From: Dipteris shenzhenensis
Lineage: Eukaryota > Polypodiophyta > Polypodiopsida > Gleicheniales
Assembly: GCA_047967505.1 (NCBI GenBank)
Contig: CM106540.1
Strand: one strand, 5' to 3'
DNA length: 64,000 bases
The notes under the pieces were generated by a model. That model searched no databases. It was not told where the DNA came from and saw only the letters and a list, made by a program, of their open reading frames with translations. Shown here piece after piece: positions 10,751-22,995 of the stretch (within the stretch, counting starts at the first letter, position 1; each line of letters opens with the position of its first letter). The translations under genes were made by a program, and so were the position numbers.

Positions 10751-11427
10751 AGTTTGCTAATAGAGGTCAAATTCAACATACCTATGTTTTGAGCATAGAT
10801 GTGATATTACCTCACTTGTGTGTTAGCAAAGCTATCACATATTTGCTGTAAAAATATATGTTAGCATGTCAGTTAGTGAAAGTGTGTTGTTAGTAGGTGT
10901 GCTATTAGCACATATTGTTAGCATACGTGGTACCATATACATTAGCACAACATTTGTTAGCACAACTTGTGTTAGCACATCTATCTATTATCATACATGG
11001 AACCAACCACATTGCTATTAGCACAACTTATGTTAGCACATATGTCTGCTAGCATACATGGAACCATATCCATTAGCACATATTGTTAGCACACGTGGTT
11101 TTTTATTAGCACTTATAGCATATCTATTATTAGCATATGTGCTAATTATCATCTATTATTAACATATCTATCATTAGCATATGTGCTAATTAGCATATGT
11201 GCTAATTAGCATATGTACTAATTAGCATATATATTATTATCATGTATGTTATTAGCAGATTTGTGCTTTTAGCATATTGTTAATAGCACATCTATTATTG
11301 GCAAATGTACTAGTTAGCATATCAGCTATTCTATTAGCATATTAGTTACTAGCATATATGTTATTAGCATATGTGCTAATTAGCATATCAATTACTAGAA
11401 TATTCATTATTGCCATATGTGCTAATT
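10751..11427 (+). repeat. Degenerate TTAGCA/TGCTAA tandem array
   Basis: Dozens of diverged short units built on TTAGCA with spacers such as CATATGTGCTAA and CACATCTATTA. The right end (TAATT, 11423-11427) abuts a Copia LTR. The same core builds the arrays at 22431-22845, 22996-24430, 37256-38600, 51675-52080 and 55700-55794. No gene seen. Confidence 0.85.
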
Positions 11428-11597
11428 TGTGGGGGTTATTGGTCACTATGCCTTTACCCCGATTATGTACAATACTCAAACACATATATAAATGAATGAA
11501 AAAGAAGATTAGGGTGTTCTGCACCCACCAAAACTTGTGTGGCTCTTTGTTTCTCTCTCTTCTTCTTCCGTTCTTGCTTCCATTGAGAGCACTCTCA
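11428..11597 (+). repeat. Copia B LTRa
   Basis: 170 bp, TGTGGGGGTT to GCACTCTCA, with a TATA-like CATATATAAATG. The next bases are AC then a tRNA-Met primer site. Confidence 0.92.
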
Positions 11598-12094
11598 ACT
11601 GGTATCAGAACCCGGGTGATCTAGCTGAGCATGCGCGAATGCTTGGAAGCTTAGAAGCTCTGTGGGAGGAAGGAGAAGCTCTATGGGAAGCTTTGTGGGT
11701 GACTTTACTTGCATCCGAGTGTGCAGAGACCTTGGAGGAAGCTTTGGAAAAGTCACTTTGGTTTTGCGAAGTGGTTTGTGACTTTTGGTTTTGCGAAGTG
11801 GTTTTGAGAGCCTGTTAAGTGTTTTCAAAGAAAAAGTCGTTTTTTAAGCTTTTCCCTGTTCCGTTTGATGACAGAGCCTCGTATTAACTTGTAGAGGCAA
11901 CTATTGCTTGCCTTTGGTGTCCATTTCACTTCAAGAGCTTGGAAACACCTTTATTCTTGAATCTAGGATCATTTCATTGGATTTCTGACTCATTGTGTCA
12001 ATTTCTACATTTTTCTGCCCGGGTGTTGGAACTCAAGTTTGGAGCAACCATTTGCAAATCTGTTAGTTTTGGTGGACTCAGGAGGTCCTAAATC
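11598..12094 (+). repeat. Extra copy of the Copia B leader
   Basis: Repeats 12266-12730 at high identity and then runs into LTRb with no coding region. The open frame at 11537-11818 is leader sequence, not a gene. Confidence 0.88.
11600..11612 (+). other. Primer-binding site after LTRa, one mismatch
   Basis: TGGTATCAGAACC; the canonical plant tRNA-Met site reads GAGCC, so one G is now A. Confidence 0.85.
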
Positions 12095-12265
12095 TATGGG
12101 GGTTAAAGGTCACTGTGCCTTTACCCCAGTTATGTACAATACTTAAAATACATATATAAATGAATGAAAAAAAAGATTAGGGTGTTCTGCACCCACCAAA
12201 ACTTGTGTGGCTCTCTATTTCTCTCTCTCCCTCTTCCGTTCTTGCTTCCGTTGAGAGCACTCTCA
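12095..12265 (+). repeat. Copia B LTRb
   Basis: 171 bp. The first bases are TATGGGGG instead of TGTGGGGG. It differs from LTRc by roughly eight changes including a small indel. Confidence 0.92.
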
Positions 12266-12267
12266 AC

Positions 12268-12280
12268 TGGTATCAGAGCC
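12268..12280 (+). other. Primer-binding site after LTRb
   Basis: TGGTATCAGAGCC, two bases after the LTR; exact match to the plant tRNA-Met site. Confidence 0.92.
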
Positions 12281-13730
12281 TGGGTGATCTAGCTGAGTGT
12301 GCGTGAATGCTTGGAAGCTCAGCAGCTCTGTGGAAGGAAGGAGAAGCTTTGTGGGAAGCTTTGTGGGTGACTTTACTTGCATCCGAGTCTATAGAGACCT
12401 TGGAGGAACCTTTGGAAAAGTCACTTTGGTTTTGCGAAGTGGTTTTGAGAGCATGTTAAGCGTTTTCAAAGAAAAAGTCATTTTTTGAGCTTTTCCCTGT
12501 TTCGTTCGATGACAGAGACTCCGTATTGACTTGTAAAGGCAACTATTGCTTGGTTTTGGTGTCCACTTCACTTCAGAAGCTTGGAAACACCTTCATTCTT
12601 GAATTTGGGATCATTTCATTGGATTTCTGACTCACTGTATCAGTTCCTACGTTTTTCTGCCCGGGTGTTGGAACTCAAGTTTGGAGCAACCATTTGCAGA
12701 TCTGTCAGTTCTGGTGGACTCAAGAGGTCTTAAAACTTCTATGTTGCTCATCATTCGCACTCCGGTGGAGTTTACAAACAGCTCTGTTTCCAAAAACGTT
12801 TTTCAGTCCATGTGTTAGACCCAGTGATTGAGACCACGGTTTCCAAAACCGTTTATCCCATTGCATTCCGAACGCCCAAAAACCCCTGCCTGTTAGTTCT
12901 CATGTGATTCGGTGGAGTATTTTCAGAGTTATAGATCTCTGTGTATTCGATTTCGTCTCTCTATTATGCATTTTTCATTCTAAGGTTTTGAAACCTTAGA
13001 TTTATGCCACATGGCAGTGGATAAGTGTTGACTCCCATTTCTCACTCATCAGTTGGGATTTTGGAGTTCTGGCAGAAGAGAGATATTTGCAGATTTTCTT
13101 GCTGAGTCCGATTATGCAATGGCACCCATGTTTTAAGGCATCTCAGGTTCTATTTTCAGTAGCGGTCTTTTCCATGGGACCATGATTTCTTGAGCATACC
13201 TTATGCAGATCACTCTGGTTGTAGTTTGAGCCATGTGCGCTCATTTGTGGTGTGCATTGGGTTGTAGTGGATGATTTATAGGCCATTTGGATGCATTGCA
13301 ATCCTTATTGGATGCGTTGATAGGCCCAAATTGCCTTGTTGGATGCTATTTTTATGGACGCTTTGCACATGGATGCTATTTTATGTTGAGGGATAGCTTT
13401 GACACATTGCAGTTGATGCACTGATAGTGTTATGCTCTCTTGGATGAGATATTATTGATGCTTATGCCCATGGACGGTGTTTATACTTGAGGCATTTGGC
13501 ACTTATTGGCATTTTGGATTGCCATTGCAGTTGGCATTTTCTTTTGGGCCAGATTTGCTCATATGGATGGATAGTACATGCACATGAGTCAATTGCATCT
13601 TTTGATGCTTTGCGCTTTGACTTTTGGTGATATTTCACTCTATTGTGGCATACACATTTGGGTGCACCTAGTATTTGGTGTGATTCTCTCTTACAGGCAC
13701 TAGCATTTGGGATTTTGCTTTATTTGCATT
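12281..13730 (+). other. Long untranslated leader of Copia B1
   Basis: About 1.45 kb without a conserved ORF. The same leader is found after LTRc (with about 480 bases deleted) and in copy B3 (31061-32508), so it belongs to the element. Confidence 0.85.
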
Positions 13731-16700
13731 ATGGCATCCTCTTCCATGTCTGAAAAGGATTTTTTCAACATTAAAAAGTTTGATGGGACAAACTTTTCTT
13801 TGTGGAAAGAACAGATAAGGGATGTGCTTATTCAAAAGAGGCAGATTAAACGCTTGGCAGGGATTGAAGCTAAGACTGCAAATATGTTTGAGGATGATTG
13901 GAATGAGTTGGATGCATTAGCAAAGTCTACTACTAGACTTCATCTTGCAGAGTCAGTTTATTTCACAGTAGTAAATGAGCAGACTATGGAAGATTTGTGG
14001 AAGAAACTGTGTGCCACTTATGAGAAGGAAACTGCCTCTTATAAAGTTTACCTCATGAAGAGGTTGTTTGAGCTGCAGATGAAGGAAGGGGTCTCCATTG
14101 CTTCTCACTTGAATGAATTGAATATTATTTTCAGCCAGCTTTAGGCTCAAAAGATGAATTTTGATGCGGAGACTAAGGCAATATTTCTCTTATGTTCATT
14201 GCCATCCTCATGGGATACCTTCCGTACAGATGTCAGTAACTCTGCACGTAGTGGACTACTGAAATTTGATGATGTTGTGGGTAGCTTGTTGGCGGAGGAG
14301 ATTAGACGGAAGTCTATGGATGGCAACAAGCAAGATGCAGCCTTAAATGTGCAAAGGGGCAGATCAGAGTTCAGGGGGAAGTCCCAAGAAAGAGGGAAGT
14401 CTCATAGCAAATCCAGGGCACGGAACATTGAGTGTTACCATTGTGGCTAGAAGGGCCATATGAAAAAGTATTGCTACAATCTGAAAAGAGAGAAAAAGGA
14501 TAAGAAAAAGAATGCAAATTGGGGTGCAAATCAAAAGGAAGAGAGTCCAAGGGAGGACAAAGGAAAAGTGAAGATCGAGGAGATCAATGCAGTCACACAT
14601 GATAGTGACAATGACATTCTCTGCATGTCTAGTTTATCTGCAGAGTTGCTTACCACTTCACATGATGCATATTCCCAGGATTGGATTTTGGATTCTGGTG
14701 CTTCATTCCATGTTGGGAATGGTTCTCCACTTATGACAGTGGAAAGACAGGTTGTGTGCATCTTGGAAATGACTATGCATGTGACATAATGGGAGCAGGT
14801 GACATAAAGTTTTCTTTTGCAAATGGCTCTGCATTTGTTTCGAAACATGTGAGACATGTGCCTAAGTTGACCAAGAGTATTATTTCAGTGGGTCAGCTAG
14901 ATGATGCTGGTTTTCACACCACTTTTGGCTTTCAGAGTTGGAAAATTCAGAAGGGCTCTATGCTTTTGGCCAGGGGTGCAAAGTGTGGGACTTTGTATCC
15001 CTTACATGTATCAGGGGTATTTGATCATGTTGTTGCAATAATCGAGTAGCCAAGCACTTCTTTGTGGCATTGCAGGTTGGGGCACATGAGCCAGAATGGA
15101 ATGAAACTCTTATGCTATTTGGCTTATGTACCGCATTTGAGTTTCTCTGATTTTGAATTTTTTGAGCACTGTCTCTATGGGAAGTAGACTAAATCAGCCC
15201 ATAAAAGAAGGGGAAAGAAAGAGTTTGAAAAGCTTGATTTGGTGCATTTAGACGTATGTGGTCCCATGCCTACACGGTCATTAGGCGGGGCTGAATACTA
15301 TGTGACATTCATTGATGATGCAACTAGGAAAGTGTGGGCTTATGCTATAGCTCGGAAGAGTGATGTCTTCCAGGTATTTCAGAAATGGCTGGCCTTGGTT
15401 GAGAATCAGTCAGGTAGAACGCTTAAATGCCTAGGGACTGACAATGGTGGAGAGTATCTCTCTCATGACTTTCAGCATTTCTGTGATACACGTGGGATTA
15501 AGAGGGAGCTTACATCCCCTCATACTTCAGAGCGAAATCCAATTGCGGAAAAGATGAACCGTACCATTCAAGAAAGGTTGCAATGCATGCTTTCCAATGC
15601 AAGTCTTTCTAGTGGTTTTTGGGCTGAGGCAATGAAGACTGCAGTGCATGTGATCAATAGATCACCTAGTAAGAGTTTGGATGGTGGTATTCCTGAAGAG
15701 GCATGGAGTGGCAAGAAGCCCTCTTACTCTCATTTGCATATATTTGGGTGTGAGGCATATGCACATCTGCTAAAAGAGCTTCGAAAGAAGCTAGATCCTA
15801 AGTTTAGGAAATGCATCTTTCTGGGTTATGGTGAAAGTGGAGAGATGGGCTATCGTCTCTGGGATCCAAAAGCAAAGAAGATCATACGTAGCCATGATGT
15901 AGTCTTCAATGAGAAGAAGATGCATAAGGCACCCATGAGGGATGTGGAAATGAGGAGAATGACTTTCCAAGATGTGAATGCACCTGCATATGTTGATAGA
16001 CAGCAAGTTGTCCATGCACCAAATGTGCAAGAAATGGTACCACCAAGTACTCCCACAGGTATACAATCAAGGGTAGATGATGGATCATCTATTGGTGGAA
16101 ATGATGAGCCAAATATGGCTGATATGCAGGTGGGACAGCAAGCTGAAATGCCCCTGAGAAGATCATGTAGAGTTTCTAGACTGCTTGATAGGTTTGTTCC
16201 AGGGGTAGACTATGTGATGCTTACTGATTGCAGGGAGCCTTCTTACTACAGAGAGGCTATGATGTGCGAGGATCAATGCAAGTGGGAGTATGATATGCAA
16301 TCAGAGATGAGTTCACTTATGAAGAATAAGACTTGGGACTTGGTTTCTTTACCACATGGAAAGAAAGCATTGCCATGTAAATGGGTCTACAAGATGAAGG
16401 TCATAGGTGATGATGTGCCTAGGTACAAGGCCTGTTTGGTCGCTAAAGGGTTCAAGCAAGAGAAGGGTGTGGACTTTGATGAGATATTCTCTCCGATTGT
16501 GAAGATGACCACACTTAGATGCATGCTTGGACTAGCGGCATTAGAGGATGCAGATGAATGTCAAGACAGCTTTCTTGCATGGGGATTTGCATGAGGAAAT
16601 TTACATGGTGTAGCTAGAAGGCTTTGAAGAAAAGGGCAAAGAGCATTTAGTTTGTAAGCTGGAGAAAAGTCTCTATGGTCTTAAGCAAGCGCCTAGAGAA

Positions 16701-17762
16701 TGGTATCAGAAGTTTGATGCTTTCATTCATTCCCAGGGTTTTAGAAGGAGTGAAATTGATCACTGCCTCTACACTAAAAGGGCTAAGGATAATAGCCTGA
16801 TATTCCTGGCACTATATGTGGATGATATGCTATTGGCTAGCAAGAATACTTATGAGCTAGATGCATTAAAGGCCAAGTTGCATGAGGCCTTTGATATGAA
16901 GGATTTGGGACTTGCAGGTTATATTCTTGGTATGTGCATCATGCGTGATCGGAGTAGGAAACTCCTTTGGCTTTCACAGAAGGAGTATGTTACAAAAGTA
17001 TTGTAGCATTTCAATATGGAGGGGGGGAAGGCAATGAGTACTCCATTGCCTCCATATGTGAAACTGAGTCATACAGATAGTCCCAAATCAGATGAGGAGA
17101 GGGCCAAGATGGACAAGGTTCCTTATGCATCAGCGATTGGGAGTCTTATGTATGCTATGATAGCTACTAGACCAGACATTGCATATGTAGTGGGAGTTGT
17201 TAGCCGGCCAGGAAATAGGCATTGGGAGGCAGTTAAGTGCATCATGAGATACATGAAGGGTACCAAGGAGATGTGCATCTGCTTTGGTAAAGGGGACGTG
17301 CGTGTACTTGGGTACACAGATTCAGACTATGCAAGGCATGTGGATAGTAGGAGATCCACTTCTGGTTATGTGTTCACCTTTGTAGGTGGTGCAGTGTCGT
17401 GGATGTCTTGTGCACAGAAGTGCATTGCTTTGTCTACCACAGAGGCTAAGTATGTTGCAGCCACAGAGGGTTACAAGGAGGCTTTATGGCTTGATCGGCT
17501 AGTGGGAGATTTGGGGATTCATACAGGTGTACCGACATTGCATAGTGATTCCATGAGTGCTAATCTGCTAGCACAGAATCCGGTCTTTCATGCAAAGACC
17601 AAACACATTGAGTTCAGGTACCATTTCATCAGGGAGGTACTTGAGGACAAGCACATAGAGCTTGTTAAGGTTCATACAGATGATAACCCTGCACATATGC
17701 TGACGAAGAGTCTACCTAGTCAGTGGTTTGAGTATTGTCATGTATTAATGGGCATTGGATAG
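13731..17762 (+). pseudogene. Copia B1 gag-pol polyprotein, broken
   Basis: Starts at MASSSMSEKDFF (13731). Order: UBN2 gag (FDGTNFSLWKEQIRDVL), CCHC knuckle (CYHCG then a stop, KGHMKKYC with D changed to Y), protease (LDSGASFHV), GAG-pre-integrase (LWHCRLGHMSQNG), integrase (FIDDATRKVWAY, TDNGGEYLSHDF), RT (KWVYKMKVIGDD, YVDD at 16815-16826), RNase H (STTEAKYVAAT, SDSMSANLLAQNP, AKTKHIEFRYHFIRE). Stops at about 14142, 14448, 15047, 15185, 16612 and 17004. An 11-base loss after the protease motif (about 14713), an 11-base loss before the RT MDVKTAFLHG motif (about 16545) and a 12-base loss near 17210 are clear against copy B3. Not functional. Confidence 0.93.
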
Positions 17763-17804
17763 TATGCTCATTGGTTGTTCTCCCTTAAAGGCACATTGTC
17801 CTTT

Positions 17805-17815
17805 AAGTGGGAGGT
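17805..17815 (+). other. Polypurine tract of Copia B1
   Basis: AAGTGGGAGGT immediately before LTRc. The same tract precedes the LTRs at 36606 and, on the minus strand, 55964. Confidence 0.85.
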
Positions 17816-17985
17816 TGTGGGGGTTAAAGGTCACTGTGCCTTTACCCCGGTTATGTACAATACTCAAACACATATATAAATGAATGAAAAAAAATATTAG
17901 GGTGTTCTGCATCCACCAAAACTTGTGTGGCTCTCTGTTTCTCTCTCTCCCTCTTCCGTTCTTGCTTCCGTTGAGAGCACTCTCA
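17816..17985 (+). repeat. Copia B LTRc, shared by B1 and B2
   Basis: 170 bp. It serves as 3' LTR of B1 and is followed at once by B2 leader sequence that starts at the equivalent of 12731. The primer site and about 465 bases of leader are missing after it. Confidence 0.92.
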
Positions 17986-18531
17986 AAAACTTCTATGTTG
18001 CTCATCATTCGCACTCCGGTGGAGTTTACAAACAGTTCAGTTTCCAAAAACGTTTTTCAATCTGTGTGTTGGACCCAGTGATTGGGACCACGGTTTCCAA
18101 AACCGTCTGTCCCATTGCGTTCCGGATGCCTAAAAACCCCTACCTGTCAATTCTTGCATGATTCGATGGAGTATTTTCAGAGTTATAGATCTCTGTGTAT
18201 TGGATTTCGTCTCTCTATTATGCATTTTTCATTCTAAGGTTTTGAAACCTTAGATTTATGCCACATGGCAGTGGATAAGTGTTGACTCCCATTTCTCACT
18301 CATGGGTTGGGATTTTGGAGTTCCAACAGAAGAGAGATATTTGTATATTTTCTTGCTGAGTCAGGTTATGCAATGGCACCCATGTTTTGAGGCATCTCAG
18401 GTTCTATTTTTTGGTGATATTTCACTCTATTGTGGCATACACATTTGGGTGCACCTGGTATTTGTGTGATTCTTTCTTGCAGGCACTAGCATTTGGGATT
18501 TTGCTTCATTTTCATTGTGGCATTCTCTTCC
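17986..18531 (+). other. Shortened leader of Copia B2
   Basis: Matches 12731-13145 and then, after a join in a T run near 18411, the equivalent of 13625-13730. About 480 internal bases are gone. No primer-binding site. Confidence 0.85.
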
Positions 18532-21183
18532 ATGTCTGAAAAGGAGTTTTTCAGTATTAAAAAGTTTGATGGGACAAACTTTTCTTTGTGGAAAGAACAG
18601 ATAAGGGATGTGCTTATTCAAAAGAAGCAGATTAAACCCTTGGCAGGTATTGAAGCTAAGCATGCAAATATGTCTGAGGATGATTGGAATGAGTTGGATG
18701 CATTAGCAAAGTCTATTATTAGACTTCATCTTGCGGAGTCAAATTATTTCACAGTAGTAAATGAGCAGACTACGGAAGATTTGTGGAAGAAATTGTGTGC
18801 CACTTATGAGAAGGAAACTGCCTCTAATAAAGTTTACCTCATGAAGAGGTTGTTTGAGTTGCAGATGAAGGAAGTGGTCTCCATTGCTTCTCACTTGAAT
18901 AAATTTACTTTCAGCCAGCTTTAGGCTCAGAAGATGAATTTTGATACGGAGACTAAGGCAATATTTCTCTTATGTTCATTGCCATCCTCATGGGATACCT
19001 TCCATACATCTGTCAGTAACTCTATACTTGGTGGAGTACTGAAATTTGATGATGTTGTGGGTAGCTTGTTGGCCGAGGAGATTAGACGAAAGTCTATGGA
19101 TGGCAACAAGCAGGATGCAGCCTTAAATGTGCAAAGGGGCAGATCACAGTTCAGGGGGAAGTCCCAAGAAAGAGGGAAGTCTCGTAGCAAATCTAGGCCA
19201 CAGAACATTGAGTGTTACCACTGTGGCAAGAAGGGCCATATGAAAAAGGATTGCTACAAGTTGAAAAGAGAGCAAAAGGATAAGAAAAAGAATGCAAATT
19301 GGGGTGCAAATCAGAAGGAAGAGAGTCCAAGAGAGGACAAAGGAAAAGTGAAGATCGAGGAGATCAATGCAGTCACACATGATAGTGACAATGACATTCT
19401 CTTCATGTCTATTTTATCTGCAGAGTTGCTTACCACTTCAGATGATGCATATTCCTAGGATTCGATTTTGGATTCTGGTGCTTCATTCCATGTTACTTCC
19501 CATAGGGAATGGTTCTCCACTTATGACAGTGGAAAGACAGGTTGTGTGCATCTGGGAAATGACTATGCATGTGACATAGTGGGAGTAGGTGACATCAAGT
19601 TTTCTTTTGCAAATGGGTCTGCATTTATTTTGAATAATGTGAGATATGTGCCTAAGCTAACCAAGAGTCTCATTTCAACGGGTCAGATAGATGATGCTGG
19701 TTTTTAGACCAACTTTGGTTTTGGAAGTTGGAAAATTTGGAAGGGCTCTATGCTTTTGGCCAGGGGTGCCAAGTGTGGGACTTTGTATCCCTTACATGTA
19801 TCAGGGGTGTTTGATCATGTTGTTGCAATGACTGAGCAGCCAAGTACTTCTTTGTGGCATTGTAGGTTGGGGCACATGAGCCAGAATGGAATGAAACTCT
19901 TATGCCATTTGGGTTATGTAACGCATTTGAGTTTCTCTGATTTTGAATTTTGTGAGCACTGTCTCTATGGAAAGTAGACTAAATCAACCCATAAAAGAAG
20001 GAGAAAGAAAGAGTTTGAAAAGCTTGATTTGGTGCATTCAGACATATGTGGTCCCATGCCTACATGATCATTAGGCGGGGCTGAATACTATGTGACATTC
20101 ATTGATGATGCAACTAGGAAAGTGTGGGCTTATGCTATGGCTCGGAAGAGTGATGTGTTCCAGGTATTTCAAAAATGGCTAGCCTTGGTTGAGAATCAGC
20201 TAGGTAGAATGCTTAAATGCCTACGGGCTGACAATGGTGGAGAGTATCTCTCTCATGACTTTTAGCATTTCTGTGATACATGTGGGATTAAGAGGGAGCT
20301 CACATCCCCTCTTACTCTAGAGCAAAATTCAGTTGCAGAAAAGATGAACTGTACCATTCAAGAAAGGTTGCAATGCATGCTTTCCAATGCAAGTCTTTCT
20401 GGTGGTTTTTGGGCTGAGGCAATGAAGACTGCAGTGCATGTGATCAATAGATCACCTAGTAAGAGTTTGGATGGTGGTATTCCTGAAGAGGCATGGAGTG
20501 GCAAGAAGCCCTCTTACTCTCATTTGCATATATTTGGGTGTGAGGCATATGCACATGTGCCAAAAGAGCTTCGAAAGAAGCTAGATCCTAAGTCTAGGAA
20601 ATGCATCTTTCTGGGTTATGGTGAAAGTGGAGAGATGGGCTATCGTCTCTGGGATCCAGAAGCAAAGAAGAACATACGTAGCCATGATGTAGTCTTCAAT
20701 GAGAAGAAGATGCATAAGGCACCCATGAGAGGGATGTGGAAATGAGGAGAATCACTTTCCAGGATGTGAATCCATTTGCATATGTTGATAGACAGCAAGT
20801 TGTCCATGCACCAAATGTGCAAGAAATGGTACCAACAAGTACTCCCACATGTATACAATCAAGGGTAGATGATGGATCATCTATTGGTGGAAATGATGAG
20901 CCAAATGTGGCTGATATGCAGGTGGGATAGCAAGATCATCTAGAGTTTCTAGACCGCCTGATAGGTTTGTTCCAGGGGTAGACTATGTGATGCTTACTGA
21001 TTGCAGGGAGCCTTCTTGCTACAGAGAGGCTATGATGCGCGAGGATCAACGCAAGTGGGAGTATGCTATGCAATTAGAGATGAGTTCACTTATGAAAAAT
21101 AAGACTTGGGACTTGGTTTCTTTGCCACATGGAAAGAAAGCATTGCAATGTAAATGGGTCTACAAGATGAAGGTCACAGGTGA
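18532..21183 (+). pseudogene. Copia B2 gag-pol, truncated inside reverse transcriptase
   Basis: Same family as B1. The usual start codon reads GTG (GTGGCATTC), so the first ATG is MSEKEFF at 18532. It keeps an intact CCHC knuckle (CYHCGKKGHMKKDC), protease motif (LDSGASFHVTSHREW), integrase (with IDDATRKVWAY and ADNGGEYLS) and the start of RT (KWVYKMKVTGD). Stops lie at about 18922, 19456, 19705, 19975, 20067, 20262 and 20927, with a frameshift near 20728. Homology to B3 ends abruptly at 21183, equivalent to about 35176. The remainder of RT and RNase H is found inverted at 55965-57398. Confidence 0.93.
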
Positions 21184-21300
21184 CAAAGAGAATTTGGATC
21201 ACTATCATGGATTGTAGCAAATGCAACTACTTCTCTTTTCCTACAAAAACTCACCTCCATCCCTGGAACAAAATCTATAGCCATCTTTTTTGTGAGATTC
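21184..21300 (-). pseudogene. Coding fragment resembling a plant transposon-associated domain (DUF8039-like), N-terminal half
   Basis: On the minus strand a clean frame reads KKMAIDFVPGMEVSFCRK, then about 18 residues ending HDSDPNSL, and stops at the breakpoint with Copia B2. A possible 3' splice site (TTGCTTGCAAAG) lies just upstream, near 21305. The layout (hydrophobic start, ATIH-x-x-DPNSL) recalls a domain common in plant transposon-derived proteins, which is a weak assignment from memory of the pattern. The C-terminal half appears at 57398 on the plus strand and continues the frame. Confidence 0.4.
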
Positions 21301-21391
21301 CTTTGCAAGCAAGTTGCAGTAGCAACAATTACATAAAATATTAGTCTCTTCTTAATAATCTACAATAATATTATAAGTTACATAATATTTT

Positions 21392-21393
<2 letters not shown>

Positions 21394-21440
<47 letters not shown>

Positions 21441-21501
21441 GTATGTACGTATGTATGTACATATGCATACATATATATACATGTATGTGTGTGTGTGTGT
21501 G

Positions 21502-21544
<43 letters not shown>

Positions 21545-21703
21545 GTATGCATACACACACACATGTATATATATGTATGTATGTATGTATGTATATATGC
21601 ATACATATATTTATTTATTTATATTTATATATACACATTGCATTACCCATCTATGATGGATTAGAGACCCGCTCCGCCAGGTCTCAAGGTGGGATATATA
21701 ATT

Positions 21704-21741
<38 letters not shown>

Positions 21742-22044
21742 ATCTATATCTATATATATATATATATATCGATCTATATATTTATATCTATATTTATTAT
21801 ATATATATATATATACATACTATAAATCCAAATAAATAAATATATTTATTTATATTTATATTATATATATACTTATTTATTTATTTAGAAAGTTCAATAT
21901 ATATATATAAATAAATACATCTATATCTGTATATTTATACCTCGAGCCTCCAAAAATCCAAAGCACCACCAAGTGGCATTTGAGGCACCCTCCTTAAGAA
22001 ATATAAGATATTAAGATGTATATATATATATGTATGTATATATG

Positions 22045-22087
<43 letters not shown>

Positions 22088-22115
22088 GTATGTATATATA
22101 TATATAACTTAAATG
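21394..22115. repeat. Microsatellite block: (AC)n, (TATG)n, (TC)n, (TA)n
   Basis: (AC)n at 21394-21436, then TATG/TATA mixtures to about 21640, (TC)n at 21707-21735, and several (TA)n runs to about 21960 and again at 22018-22105. A short unique patch lies at 21640-21705 and another at about 21935-22010. The open frames with alternating His/Tyr/Ile/Cys are translations of these repeats, not genes. Confidence 0.95.
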
Positions 22116-22119
22116 ATGT

Positions 22120-22430
22120 CAAGGATTACGAATATGCAAAGAAAAGGAACCATTGACAGTACGATGGACAAACCTGAATAGATTTAAGTAGATCATAGTT
22201 AGATTTGAAATAAACATATGAGCATAATGAACCATAAGAAAAGGATGCAGGCTGAAACAACTTTGCAATATACAGAATACCACTTTATGCACTTTCATGT
22301 CAATATGGCCCTTAAGGGGTCCCCTTTAGGGGCAAGGGCCATATAGACATGCCACATATGTCCAATGGCAAGTAGATATGCCCCTTGCCCCCTGAAGGAG
22401 ACCCCTCAAGGACCATATCGATTACTTATG
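22120..22430 (-). repeat. Conserved non-coding segment of the left arm with a hairpin
   Basis: Inverted copy of 52085-52420. It contains a large imperfect stem: ATATGGCCCTTAAGGGGTCC (from 22303) pairs with a segment ending near 22418. The right-arm copy keeps the same stem. Beyond 22120 homology fades into TA repeats. No gene. Confidence 0.75.
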
Positions 22431-22845
22431 TTAGCATACCTTTTAGCACACTTGTTATCATACTTATGTTAGCATACTTATGTCAGGATACTGATGTTAG
22501 CATATATACGTTAGCATACTTATGTCAATATACTGATGTTAGCATACTTGTTAGCATACTTATGTTAGCATGCTTATGTCAGGATACTGATGTTAGCATA
22601 CTTGTTAGTAGACTTATGTTAGCATACTTATGTTAGCGTGCTTATGTTATCATACTTATGTTAGGATACTAAAGTCAAGATACTTATGTTAGCATACTTG
22701 TTAGCATACTTATGTGAGCATACTAAAGTTAGAAACTTGATAGCATACTTATGCTAGTGTACTTATGTCAGGATACTGAAGTTAGCAACTTGATAGCATA
22801 CTTATGCTAGTGTACTCATGTTAGCATACATGTTAACACATATTA
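22431..22845 (-). repeat. TTAGCATACTTATG array, probable intron of the DDE-like gene
   Basis: Diverged units of TTAGCATACTTATG and variants with CAGGATACTGA. It starts, on the minus strand, directly after a donor-like AAGAG-GTAATA at 22847/22846. The partner array is 51675-52080. Confidence 0.75.
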
Positions 22846-22846
22846 C

Positions 22847-22932
22847 CTCTTGAATGTTTCCAACAGGTGTAGTGATCCTTTAACTTACACACAAATATAG
22901 ACTTCAAATATTCAAATGACTGCAATTGAATC
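22847..22932 (-). pseudogene. Exon of the DDE-like gene, left-arm copy
   Basis: Minus strand, between an acceptor-like GAGTGCAG and a donor GAG-GTAATA. The frame is open: IQLQSFEYLKSIFVCKLKDHYTCWKHSR. The right-arm copy (38666 on) reads IQLRSFEYLKPLFVHKLKDC and continues much further. Here a 1.8-kb deletion joins CACCTGTTG to GAAACATTC, so the Cys-rich and DDE parts are gone. Confidence 0.65.
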
Positions 22933-22995
22933 CTGCACTCAGGATTTTTTTGTTTAAATTGGTGAAAGAGCTCAACCTGCCATCAAAAGGAATCA

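Larger units (their letters stand above)
11428..21183 (+). mobile_element. Tandem composite of Copia family B (copies B1 and B2), 3' end missing
   Basis: Order: LTRa 11428-11597, leader 11598-12094, LTRb 12095-12265, leader 12266-13730, B1 coding region to 17762, LTRc 17816-17985, shortened leader, B2 coding region to 21183. LTRs and leaders are clear repeats of one another. Such arrays arise by recombination between LTRs or by insertion of one copy into another. B2 stops inside RT. Its missing 3' half fits the minus-strand copy at 55795-57398. The base run TAATT before LTRa also flanks the far LTR of that copy. Confidence 0.9.

Noticed and set aside
10751-11427. TTAGCA repeats as interstitial telomere sequence
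   Set aside because: The plant telomere unit is TTTAGGG; TTAGCA with long variable spacers does not match.
11537-11818. ORF of 93 codons
   Set aside because: It lies in the Copia B LTR-leader region, recurs with stops in the other copies and has no family match.
21378-21825. Several open frames of 70-130 codons on both strands
   Set aside because: They translate (AC)n, (TATG)n and (TA)n repeats; composition is alternating Tyr, Ile, His, Cys, with no gene-like features.
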